Source of the DNA: a virus
DNA: 64,000 nt
Reading direction: 5' to 3' (one strand)
IMG/VR virus record: IMGVR_UViG_3300025687_000037
Location: 1 to 64,000 of that record
Shown: piece by piece, positions 44,951 through 52,268 of the stretch
Layout: every line of letters starts with the position of its first letter
How positions within the stretch are numbered: position 1 is the stretch's first letter
Notes under the pieces: generated by a model
Seen by the model: the letters and a program-made list of their open reading frames with translations, nothing else
Databases searched by the model: none
What the model was told of the DNA's origin: nothing
Position numbers and translations under genes: made by a program

Positions 44951-45013
44951 CTATATTAATTTATCCAGTTGAGCGTAAAACCCCGAACTTCAGGTCGGGG
45001 ATAAGAGCGAATT

Positions 45014-45021
45014 GATAAATA
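45014..45021 (+). promoter_or_regulatory. Late-type GATAAATA inside the IS remnant
   Basis: Located between the IS hairpin and the tnpB fragment; it is the only promoter-like signal noticed ahead of the large gene at 45146. Confidence 0.5.
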
Positions 45022-45026
45022 TCCTT

Positions 45027-45149
45027 ATGCAACGATTGAAATATAAGTATAGATTATTTCCTAATAAAACACAAGAACAACAATTAAATCAAATTGTCGG
45101 CTCTTGTCGGTTTGTTTATAATTTTTATTTAGCGATGGAATGGAAATGA
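45027..45149 (+). pseudogene. tnpB: Truncated TnpB (IS605 OrfB) N-terminus, 40 residues
   Basis: The frame encodes 40 residues: MQRLKYKYRLFPNKTQEQQL followed by NQIVGSCRFVYNFYLAMEWK and a stop. The KYRLFPNKTQEQQLN...GSCRFVYNF pattern is the helix-turn-helix start of IS605 OrfB/TnpB (typically KYRIYPT..Q...L....G.CRFVYN). The RuvC-like nuclease and zinc-ribbon regions are absent. The stop overlaps the start of the next gene as ATGA (45146-45149), so this fragment is now fused into the leader of the downstream gene. Confidence 0.8.
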
Positions 45150-47602
45150 GAATAGCAGAGCTTATTATAGAAGCATTAGATCTTGAAAATAAAAAATGGA
45201 TAGATGAACAATTATCAGAACTAAATTACAGTCCTTCACAATGGGATGATATATTTGGTAACGAAGATCGAATCTATATTCCTATATCACCGTATCAACC
45301 AAATGACGATGTTGTACATGCTTTGCAGGATGCAGGGTATTTTATTACAGACTATCAAAAAGGTTTAGCAGTTGAATCAGCTAAAGATATTAAGATGTCA
45401 TTAGAAAAAGTTCTTAATAAGGATAAAAAAACTCTAAAGTTGTATCATGACGATCCTGCTAGAACTAACAAAAATCTAATACCAGATCCTTCTGTAATAT
45501 TAAAAATCAATAAGATGAACTTTGAATTAGTGGATTATCAAAAAGGAATTGTTAAAAAACTATCAAACCCTCGTGTTGTAAAGATAGGTAGTATTTTAAA
45601 AAATGTAATTAAAGATCAGTCGTTACTGCGTAAATTTGAAACAGATCCATTAGTTAAAAATAAAAGTCAGGCTAAACAACTTGTTGTTATATCAAGAAAT
45701 AAATATGATGTTGCAGAAATGTCTACAGGGAAAAAATGGGAATCATGTCTTAATTTGGACACAGGATCAAATGCTAAGTATATTCCAACTGATATTGCAG
45801 AAGGTGTTATAGTAGCATATTTAATCGATAATGATGATATAGCCCTCGATGATCCACATGCACGTATAGCAATTAAACCGTTCATTAATGAAGATGACTA
45901 TACTATTGCATTCGGTGCTCATGATAGAGTTTATTCAAAACATGGTTCTTATCCAGAAGAGTTTGTAGATATCGTTGTAAATTGGGTTAATTCAGTTAAC
46001 GAATCAAGAAAACTAGATGGTGTTTTTTACCTAAGCAAAAACGTATATAATCATAATGAATTTAACTCTACAATTAAACGACTAGGTTCGGCAGCAACTA
46101 CTTTTGATAGATATGGCTCAAAATGGAGAAATGTCCCTTCGGCAGAGTTAAACGAAGATTACTTAACTTCAGTAGTATATAACAATCCTAATATGCTTGT
46201 TAAGTTGTTTTCTGAACTACCTGATAAACTGCTTTCAAGTTTAGTAATCAAATTAGCCGATTCACTTGCAAGTTTTGACGAGTATTCTAGTATTTTGTAT
46301 GTTATTAAAACAGATTTATTACCTTCTAGTGAAAATATAAAAAAACTACAGCCTGTTATTAACGCATTTAAATACTATTTTTATATATATCTCCCAGACG
46401 ATCAAAAAACTAATGTTGATACTATAAAAGAGTATTTAAGCCATTCGGGATCATTATCTGAAGTTCCGTTAGATACACTACCAAAAAACCAGCAAAATAA
46501 AATAATCGCATTTGCAGTGTCAAAAGGTATTATACTATTATCTGATCTGGATGAAAAGTATTTTAATTATATTACTGTTAAAAATTCATTAAAACGAAAT
46601 GCACATAATTTATCAATAATTCCGCACGACACTCCTAGGTACATGGCATTAGCAGCATATGCGATAAAAAAAGATCCATCATGTGTAAAACATCTTAACG
46701 ATGATATTTCAGATAAAGAACTTAACGAATTAATAATGGATGTGCTAGTACATTATTACCATTCAGTTCTTGGGTCTTTTAATTCTCAAGTATTATATGA
46801 CAATCTTTCTGAAAAACATCGAACTAAATTTGTTTGTCAAGCAATATTCTATTCTTTACTAAAGAATGGTCGTTTCGGCTCAAGTTTTTCAGTATTAGCT
46901 AAGAATCAAAATTCATGGAACAAAACTAATGCAAGTATGTATCTGCAAGTAACTCGCGACGTATCAGCAATTCCTAAAGAGTATGTTACAGAAGACTTGC
47001 TGATTAAATATATTGAAAATGGAGGGTCGCCTCATTATGCATCAATTAAACCATACATAACAAAAAACATTCAAGTTGCGTTAGTGAAAAAGTGGTATGG
47101 AAACATAGCATTATTCCCCCAATCTAACGAGTTACAAATGCTTGCGACACAGTCACTTTTAAGTATGTATAGTACTCCTGCATGGCAACAAATATATTCT
47201 GGAACTAAAATTATTTACAATGATCCTGTTAATAAATTTTTAGACCTTTTAACTCGTCCTGTTAGCAATGAAATCTTTGAGTTAATTGAACGTACTATTC
47301 CCAATATTATTATTAACAGGCATAATCGTTCGGTGTCACTTAATCAATATAAAATAGACTTTGATAAGATTAAGAAGAATCCTAGGCATATAAACACAGT
47401 ACTGTCTACACAACCGTATTATGCAGAATTAGCTAACTATGCAGTAATTAAAGAGCCTAGTTTAATCAATAACCAAGACGTTAATAATGCAATTGATGAA
47501 AGTACCGCACTAGAGTTAGTTCAAACTAATCCTAAATTGTATCACAAATTAACCTTAGCAATGCAAAAGAAAATTAAACAAAACGATCAACCATTACCTT
47601 AA
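45146..47602 (+). CDS. Large unknown phage protein with helical repeats
   Basis: An 818-residue protein from ATG 45146 (ATG 45140 is an alternative two codons earlier). The start MRIAELIIEAL resembles other phage proteins here. An N-terminal part (about 1-300) has KWESCLNLDTG and GVIVAYLIDNDDIALDDPHARIAIKPF. From about residue 330 to the end there are helical repeats containing P-x-Y-x-x-L-A-x-Y-A-[IV]-x-K-[DE]-P-S (TPRYMALAAYAIKKDPS, QPYYAELANYAVIKEPS). No enzyme motif was recognised. It directly follows the tnpB fragment and precedes the queE promoter. A virion-injected or host-interacting protein is possible but unsupported. Confidence 0.5.
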   Translation: MRIAELIIEALDLENKKWIDEQLSELNYSPSQWDDIFGNEDRIYIPISPYQPNDDVVHALQDAGYFITDYQKGLAVESAKDIKMSLEKVLNKDKKTLKLYHDDPARTNKNLIPDPSVILKINKMNFELVDYQKGIVKKLSNPRVVKIGSILKNVIKDQSLLRKFETDPLVKNKSQAKQLVVISRNKYDVAEMSTGKKWESCLNLDTGSNAKYIPTDIAEGVIVAYLIDNDDIALDDPHARIAIKPFINEDDYTIAFGAHDRVYSKHGSYPEEFVDIVVNWVNSVNESRKLDGVFYLSKNVYNHNEFNSTIKRLGSAATTFDRYGSKWRNVPSAELNEDYLTSVVYNNPNMLVKLFSELPDKLLSSLVIKLADSLASFDEYSSILYVIKTDLLPSSENIKKLQPVINAFKYYFYIYLPDDQKTNVDTIKEYLSHSGSLSEVPLDTLPKNQQNKIIAFAVSKGIILLSDLDEKYFNYITVKNSLKRNAHNLSIIPHDTPRYMALAAYAIKKDPSCVKHLNDDISDKELNELIMDVLVHYYHSVLGSFNSQVLYDNLSEKHRTKFVCQAIFYSLLKNGRFGSSFSVLAKNQNSWNKTNASMYLQVTRDVSAIPKEYVTEDLLIKYIENGGSPHYASIKPYITKNIQVALVKKWYGNIALFPQSNELQMLATQSLLSMYSTPAWQQIYSGTKIIYNDPVNKFLDLLTRPVSNEIFELIERTIPNIIINRHNRSVSLNQYKIDFDKIKKNPRHINTVLSTQPYYAELANYAVIKEPSLINNQDVNNAIDESTALELVQTNPKLYHKLTLAMQKKIKQNDQPLP

Positions 47603-47609
47603 TAAACCT

Positions 47610-47638
47610 TTGACTTCTACTATTAATAGTGTTACAAT
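47610..47638 (+). promoter_or_regulatory. Sigma70-type promoter for queE
   Basis: TTGACT (47610-47615), 17-base spacer, TACAAT (47633-47638). Expected start near 47645. Its -10 lies inside a long inverted repeat. Confidence 0.7.
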
Positions 47639-47664
47639 ATGTTATATATTTGTAACACTATTAA
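47623..47664 (+). promoter_or_regulatory. 15-bp inverted repeat covering the queE -10 and reaching its ribosome binding site
   Basis: Perfect arms at 47623-47637 and 47650-47664 with a 12-base loop. The left arm covers most of the -10; the right arm ends in the AAGGA ribosome binding site. It could be an operator; only the right arm should be in the transcript if initiation is at 47645, so an RNA hairpin would need upstream read-through. Confidence 0.5.
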
Positions 47665-47674
47665 GGATCTATTC

Positions 47675-48553
47675 ATGACACAAAAACTTCGTTATACAGA
47701 GTGCTTTTATTCAATTCAAGGTGAAGGTCTGCATGCCGGTGTACCTAGTGTATTTTTACGTACATTCGGGTGCAACTTTAGATGTCAAGGTTTTGGATTA
47801 CCTCGAGATACTAAAAAACAAAAATATAATGCAGAAGTTAAATCACTCCTTGATAATAATATATTGTCAAACATAAATACCTTTGAAGAGTTGCCAATTA
47901 TAAAAACAGGTTGCGATACTTATGCTAGTGTATATCCTGAATTTAAAAAGTACGCAACCGATAGTACAGTAGATGAATTAGTAGACAAGTTAATATCGTT
48001 AACTCCAAATAACGATTGGGTAACAAACGACGGGCAAGACATACACTTAATAATTACAGGTGGTGAACCGTTATTAGGATGGCAAAAAATCTACATTAGC
48101 TTGTTTAATCATCCAAAAATGAAAAATTTAAAAAATGTAACATTTGAAACTAATACAACACAACGATTACATCAAGAATTTAAGGATTACCTTAATGATC
48201 AAACGAAAATTAAAATCACTTGGAGTTGCTCTCCAAAACTATCAGTTTCCGGTGAATGTAGAACTGATGCTATTAGGAACGATGTTGCTTTTGAATATTA
48301 TAGTGTTAATAACAGTAACATGTATTTTAAATTTGTTATTATGGATAGCAACGATGTTAACGAAGTTATTTCAGCAATTGAAGACTATCGTAGTGTAAAT
48401 ATTAATTGCCCAGTGTATGTTATGCCAGTTGGAGGTAGATCAGAAGAATATTCTTTTAATTCTACTACAGTTGCTAACATTGCTTTGCAAAATGGTTGGC
48501 GATATTCTCCAAGATTACATATTGATTTATTTGGAAATGCGTGGAACACTTAA
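47675..48553 (+). CDS. queE: QueE-like 7-carboxy-7-deazaguanine synthase (radical SAM), altered cluster loop
   Basis: A 292-residue protein from ATG 47675 (AAGGA upstream; an earlier ATG at 47639 overlaps the promoter). QueE features are YTECFYSIQGEGLHAGVPSVFLRTFGCNFRC, ITGGEPLLGW, FETNTT, WSCSPKLSVSGE, KFVIMDS and YVMPVGG. The radical-SAM CxxxCxxC is not canonical: C33 and C37 are in CNFRC, and the third cysteine appears to be C80 in TGCDTYAS, after a ~42-residue insertion, with CDT matching the usual CDT. It makes CDG from carboxytetrahydropterin and would supply the DpdA-like enzyme 14 kb upstream. Confidence 0.85.
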   Translation: MTQKLRYTECFYSIQGEGLHAGVPSVFLRTFGCNFRCQGFGLPRDTKKQKYNAEVKSLLDNNILSNINTFEELPIIKTGCDTYASVYPEFKKYATDSTVDELVDKLISLTPNNDWVTNDGQDIHLIITGGEPLLGWQKIYISLFNHPKMKNLKNVTFETNTTQRLHQEFKDYLNDQTKIKITWSCSPKLSVSGECRTDAIRNDVAFEYYSVNNSNMYFKFVIMDSNDVNEVISAIEDYRSVNINCPVYVMPVGGRSEEYSFNSTTVANIALQNGWRYSPRLHIDLFGNAWNT

Positions 48554-48568
48554 TTTAATGAGAATAAT

Positions 48569-48931
48569 ATGAATTTATTAAATAAACTTTTTAAACCTAA
48601 AAAAACTAATACTTGTAAAGATCGAATTGAAACAGAACTCGATAAAAAAGAAGCATTTAGCAAAGAAAAAGAGATTGCTACAAAAAATAAACAACCTTGG
48701 GTTGCAGTATTAGACACTCATATAAACGAAGATAACATTAAAAATGGGTTTTTTGAATTAGATTGGAATAATGAATTTATTGAAGTTTTGATAGATGCTG
48801 GTTATACTGGCGAAACAAATGAACAGATTGTTGAAAAGTGGTTTAAAGATATTATCTTACAAATATTAGAAGAAACAAATCAAAGTTCAGATCGTAATAT
48901 AGGCTCACTTAATATATCGTCAATTTTATAA
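48569..48931 (+). CDS. Conserved marine T4-like phage protein, unknown
   Basis: A 120-residue protein. A basic N-terminus leads into KNKQPWVAVLDTHINEDNIKNGFFELDWNNEFIEVL, IDAGYTGETNEQIVEKWFKDI. This block is strongly conserved among marine T4-like phages and often lies close to replication or nucleotide genes. No function is known to me. It sits 15 bases after queE and 13 before the RNase H gene. Confidence 0.6.
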   Translation: MNLLNKLFKPKKTNTCKDRIETELDKKEAFSKEKEIATKNKQPWVAVLDTHINEDNIKNGFFELDWNNEFIEVLIDAGYTGETNEQIVEKWFKDIILQILEETNQSSDRNIGSLNISSIL

Positions 48932-48944
48932 TTAAACAAACATA

Positions 48945-49928
48945 ATGAATACATACATTTTATTGGATACTAGTAATTTATTTTTTAGAGCTCGGCATGT
49001 TGTTCGAGGTGATATTGACACTAAAGTGGGAATGGCTCTTCATATTACATTCTCTAGCATTATTAAAGCATGGAAAGAATTTAAAGGAAGTCATTTAGTT
49101 ATATGTTTAGAAGGGCGTTCGTGGAGGAAGGATTTTTACGAACCATATAAACGTAATAGACAAGAAACTCGTGATGCAATGACTGCCCAAGAAGCTGAAG
49201 AAGATAAGATATTTTGGGAAATTTATAACGAGTTTACGTCGTTTATGAATGATCAATCAAATTGCACAGTTCTTCAGCATCCAAATCTCGAAGCAGATGA
49301 CTTAATTGCAGGATGGATACAACATCATCCCAATGATAACCATGTTATAATTAGTACAGACGGCGATTTTATTCAATTAATTGCACCTAATGTAAAACAA
49401 TATAATGGCGTTAATAATACTACAATTACACACGAAGGATATTTTGACGAACTTGGTAATGCTGTAATTGACAAGAAAACTAATCAAGCAAAAGAAGCAC
49501 CTGATCCTGAATGGTCATTATTTGAAAAATGTATACGCGGTGACACATCTGACAATGTTTTTTCTGCTTATCCTGGAGTCCGAAAAAAAGGAACAAAGAC
49601 AAAAGTAGGTCTGTTAGACGCATTTGATGATAGAAAAAATAAAGGGTTTACATGGAATAATTTAATGTTGCAAAAATGGGTAGATCATAATGGAACTGAA
49701 CATAGGGTATTAGACGATTATAACCGAAATGTTATATTATGTGATTTATCTGCACAGCCTGATAATATTAAAGAAATTATCAATAATAGTATTTCTACTG
49801 TAGAGCCTAAAGCAATTTCACAAGTAGGTATTCGCTTTATGAAATTTTGTGCTAAATGGGACTTGCAAAAACTTTCAGATCAAGCTCAAACAATTTCTGA
49901 AAGTTTAAACGCAAAATATATTAAATAA
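48945..49928 (+). CDS. rnh: T4 RNase H-like 5'-3' exonuclease (FEN family)
   Basis: A 327-residue FEN-type nuclease. Metal ligands are visible at D8 (LLDTSNLFFRAR), E116/D118/D119 (LEADDLIAG), D139/D141 (STDGDF) and D200/D203 (RGDTSDN), with a helix-three-turn-helix after it. The arch region has FYEPYKRNRQETRD. T4 RNase H (305 residues) removes RNA primers during lagging-strand synthesis with gp43, gp45 and gp44, all present in this window. Confidence 0.9.
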   Translation: MNTYILLDTSNLFFRARHVVRGDIDTKVGMALHITFSSIIKAWKEFKGSHLVICLEGRSWRKDFYEPYKRNRQETRDAMTAQEAEEDKIFWEIYNEFTSFMNDQSNCTVLQHPNLEADDLIAGWIQHHPNDNHVIISTDGDFIQLIAPNVKQYNGVNNTTITHEGYFDELGNAVIDKKTNQAKEAPDPEWSLFEKCIRGDTSDNVFSAYPGVRKKGTKTKVGLLDAFDDRKNKGFTWNNLMLQKWVDHNGTEHRVLDDYNRNVILCDLSAQPDNIKEIINNSISTVEPKAISQVGIRFMKFCAKWDLQKLSDQAQTISESLNAKYIK

Positions 49929-49947
49929 GCTTACTAGGAGATAGCAA

Positions 49948-50193
49948 GTGCAAGAGTGTGAACCATTAAATACTATTCCTATTCAGCAGTTTATACAAAA
50001 AGTAAAAACTGCTGATTTAAGTCGTGCAAGAGATGTTAATTTAGATATCAATGCTGCTAAGAGTTTAGCATATACACTAGGTATAGTAATGAGTAGATTA
50101 GAAGGTTCTTTAGAAACATTAGTTGCATCTTCATCTAAATCTTCAGATGAAGTGTTTGAAATTAGATTAGATCGGGGGAGCGATTGGAAATAA
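49948..50193 (+). CDS. Small conserved phage protein, GTG start
   Basis: An 81-residue protein starting with GTG at 49948, supported by AGGAG at 49936-49940. The core FIQKVKTADLSRARDVNLDINAAKSLAYTLGIVMSRLEG is a pattern conserved in marine T4-like phages. It is helical with no recognised function. It follows RNase H by 19 bases. Confidence 0.55.
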   Translation: MQECEPLNTIPIQQFIQKVKTADLSRARDVNLDINAAKSLAYTLGIVMSRLEGSLETLVASSSKSSDEVFEIRLDRGSDWK

Positions 50194-50196
50194 ATA
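50189..50196 (+). promoter_or_regulatory. Late-type motif AATAAATA
   Basis: Overlaps the end of the previous gene and lies 19 bases before the ATG at 50216. It shares the ATAAATA core but not the leading G. Confidence 0.35.
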
Positions 50197-50215
50197 CTTA
50201 TTTAGTGAGAAGTGT

Positions 50216-50596
50216 ATGGTTAATTGGAAAAGAATTTATACTAAATTATTTTTAGAACAATTAGGATTGCCTACTACAGACGACTCTATTAAACAGTATA
50301 CTTACGAATGGTGGTATAACATTCGCAATAGAGGAAATGTAGGGTTACGATTAACCGACAACGGTCTTTCAGTTATAAAAAAACTAGATATAAAAACATA
50401 TGAGTTACCATATCCAAAAGATATACCGATAACTCCTCAAATACTAGTATTTTTAGATAAACTTATAGATTGTCCGTATTTTTTAACAAAAAAATCTATT
50501 GTTTTAACTAATGAAAGAAAAACTGTTGAAATTGCGTTATTTGCAAACAACTTGCAACGATATGGAATTGTTAAGGCTATGTCGTTGAAAGCTTAA
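50216..50596 (+). CDS. Conserved phage protein, unknown
   Basis: A 126-residue protein. TYEWWYNIRNRGNVGLRLTDNGL, then KTYELPYPKDIPITPQILVFLDKLIDCPYFL and TVEIALFANNLQRYG form a compact alpha/beta domain of a type common in marine phages. No catalytic motif is seen and the function is unknown. No clear ribosome binding site is seen beyond GTGAGAAG upstream of the ATG. Confidence 0.55.
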   Translation: MVNWKRIYTKLFLEQLGLPTTDDSIKQYTYEWWYNIRNRGNVGLRLTDNGLSVIKKLDIKTYELPYPKDIPITPQILVFLDKLIDCPYFLTKKSIVLTNERKTVEIALFANNLQRYGIVKAMSLKA

Positions 50597-50601
50597 TTTT
50601 T

Positions 50602-50862
50602 ATGATGAAAGTAAATCCAATTCAATGTTTTAATGCTAGACGAGTTATGTTTTTACCAATACACTTTCATAGTATTGACATAAATATATCGCATAGTATG
50701 TCTGTTGACAGTTGGATTTTAAATAACTTAAAGAATAGATATTATATTGGAAAAGCTGTATCAATGATAGATGGGAAGTCTAAAGTGCATCTTAAAATTG
50801 CATTCGAAGATAACCGAGAACTTTCTTTATTTGTATTAAAATATTGTAGTAGTAATCATTGA
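50602..50862 (+). CDS. Small conserved phage protein, unknown
   Basis: An 86-residue protein from ATG 50602 (ATG 50605 is equally possible). Visible blocks are VMFLPIHFHSIDINISHSMSVDSWILNNLKNRYYIGKAV and HLKIAFEDNRELSLFVLKY. It looks like a small alpha/beta domain found in marine T4-like phages. It follows the previous gene by 5 bases and no function is known. Confidence 0.5.
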   Translation: MMKVNPIQCFNARRVMFLPIHFHSIDINISHSMSVDSWILNNLKNRYYIGKAVSMIDGKSKVHLKIAFEDNRELSLFVLKYCSSNH

Positions 50863-50915
50863 TATCATGCAAAATAGTAATATAATAGTTATTGAAATAC
50901 ATAACAAACCTAAAC

Positions 50916-50923
50916 AATAAATA
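50916..50923 (+). promoter_or_regulatory. Late-type motif AATAAATA
   Basis: Lies 14 bases before the ATG at 50938 and is followed by AAGGAG (50926-50931). Shares the ATAAATA core. Confidence 0.4.
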
Positions 50924-50937
50924 CAAAGGAGATTTTA

Positions 50938-51186
50938 ATGACAACACAAGAAACAAAAGAAACTACTAGTTCTGCACAAGAATCTAACCAAAACGCTACT
51001 GCAACTAATCAAGGATCAGACATAACTATCCAAGACTTGCAGTCGTTAAAAGCTATTATTGATGTAGCAAGCCAGAGAGGTGCATTTAAACCGACTGAAA
51101 TGGTGTCAGTTGGACAAACTTATGTTAAATTGGATAATTTTTTAACAGCAGTAATTGAGCAACAACAACAAAATAAACAACAATAA
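50938..51186 (+). CDS. Small conserved phage protein, unknown
   Basis: An 82-residue protein. A Thr/Gln/Ser-rich disordered N-terminus (1-25) is followed by TIQDLQSLKAIIDVASQRGAFKPTEMVSVGQTYVKLDNFL, a helical block conserved in marine T4-like phages. It has an excellent ribosome binding site and a late-type motif. No function is known. Confidence 0.55.
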   Translation: MTTQETKETTSSAQESNQNATATNQGSDITIQDLQSLKAIIDVASQRGAFKPTEMVSVGQTYVKLDNFLTAVIEQQQQNKQQ

Positions 51187-51199
51187 GAGGATTTGATTT

Positions 51200-51883
51200 A
51201 TGTTATTAAAACATGTAGGTCGTATGGTGAAAAATAAACGCAGGGTAGTAGTTGCGTATCATGTAGTACCCAACGAACCAACGTCATCGATTGTTATAAC
51301 TACTGAAAACTTAATGGCTGATGAACACGACAGCTTAATGAAATTAGTAGAATCGCCTGCAGGACAACAAGTGCAAGATTTAGCTATAGCAATGTCTAGA
51401 ACACCGTTGCCTGATGGGTCTAATATGCTTGCAAGATTTCATAGTACTGGTAAAATGGTTAAAGTAAAATCGTCCGATGTAGAAATGACTCCAACTACTA
51501 CTTCGACAATTTTATTAAGTGAGTTAAATCAGCTGATTGCTGCTAAAAAAGGGGTAAGTGTTGCAGACTTAGCACTTTCTGATCCTTCTGGTAAAAAAGA
51601 AAAGCCAAGATCTTTACCACCGATGAACTTCCCAAAAGAAGAACCTGTTGCAAATACTGTAATAGCAGAATCAATGCCTGATGTATTATCTGATGAACAA
51701 ATTGCAACTAGATTAAGAGCACAAGCAGAATCTTTATTAAAAGAAGCAGAGTCTCTTACTAAACAAGCTGATGAATTAAGTCCTACTTTAGTAAAACCTA
51801 AAGTAGTTGCAAAAAAACAAAATTCTGCTCCTAAACCCAAAACAACTAGAGCAAGAACTAAGAAAAATGAGCAGAGCACTTAA
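51200..51883 (+). CDS. Conserved phage protein with Lys-rich tail, probably virion or assembly related
   Basis: A 227-residue protein. Residues 1-120 (LLKHVGRMVKNKRRVVVAYHVVP, DEHDSLMKLVESPAGQQVQDLA, MTPTTTSTILLSELNQLI) make an ordered domain found widely in marine T4-like phages. The rest is Pro/Ala/Lys-rich with a predicted coiled coil (RLRAQAESLLKEAESLTKQADEL) and a basic tail. Structural or assembly-linked roles are only inferred. The next gene starts inside its 3' end. Confidence 0.5.
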   Translation: MLLKHVGRMVKNKRRVVVAYHVVPNEPTSSIVITTENLMADEHDSLMKLVESPAGQQVQDLAIAMSRTPLPDGSNMLARFHSTGKMVKVKSSDVEMTPTTTSTILLSELNQLIAAKKGVSVADLALSDPSGKKEKPRSLPPMNFPKEEPVANTVIAESMPDVLSDEQIATRLRAQAESLLKEAESLTKQADELSPTLVKPKVVAKKQNSAPKPKTTRARTKKNEQST

Positions 51884-52193
51884 TCAAGAAGGAAAACTCC
51901 CTAAAGAAATTATCGATCAATGGCCTGAAATTTTTAAGGATATTGAAATTCGAGCTATTCCTATAAAATACGTGGATGTACTCCACGTATCTTTTGAAAA
52001 TGGCGAACAATGGACAATCGATTTAACTAAACCTGAAAACTTTGATGAAGATGAAACTGTAGAAGATGCTATCGAAGAGTTTTTTTATAATTACAGCGAC
52101 TATATTACTAATGTAGAATTTGATATTAATACTACAAAAGTAATCAAAGATGTTAAAGTAAGGACTCATAAATTCTTTAAGAAAAGAAAATGA
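51867..52193 (+). CDS. Conserved phage protein, unknown
   Basis: A 108-residue protein from ATG 51867, overlapping the upstream gene by 17 bases; an upstream start at 51807 would overlap more and add a basic segment not expected at the N-terminus. Blocks are LPKEIIDQWPEIFKDIEIRAIPIKYVDVLHVSFENGEQWTIDL and YITNVEFDINTTKVIKDVKVRTHKFFKKRK. This pattern is common in marine T4-like phages, function unknown. It ends before a late-promoter motif. Confidence 0.55.
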   Translation: MSRALNQEGKLPKEIIDQWPEIFKDIEIRAIPIKYVDVLHVSFENGEQWTIDLTKPENFDEDETVEDAIEEFFYNYSDYITNVEFDINTTKVIKDVKVRTHKFFKKRK

Positions 52194-52228
52194 TCTTTTG
52201 TATCTGTTTCTAGTTTATTTGAAATTCT

Positions 52229-52236
52229 GATAAATA
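52229..52236 (+). promoter_or_regulatory. Candidate late promoter GATAAATA
   Basis: Lies 32 bases before the fibre gene at 52269 in a clean intergenic gap, followed by CCAGGAG as ribosome binding site. Confidence 0.65.
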
Positions 52237-52268
52237 TTATAATATAAGATATTCCAGGAGTTACTATT

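Larger units (their letters stand above)
44971..45149 (+). mobile_element. Remnant of an IS200/IS605-type element (left end plus tnpB start)
   Basis: The stretch holds a GC-rich hairpin (CCCCGA at 44981-44986, TCGGGG at 44995-45000, loop ACTTCAGG), very unlike the surrounding AT-rich DNA and of the kind found at IS200/IS605 ends. It is followed 27 bases later by a TnpB N-terminal reading frame. No matching right end, tnpA or TnpB nuclease domain was found. The outer boundary of the element cannot be fixed from this sequence alone. Confidence 0.65.
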
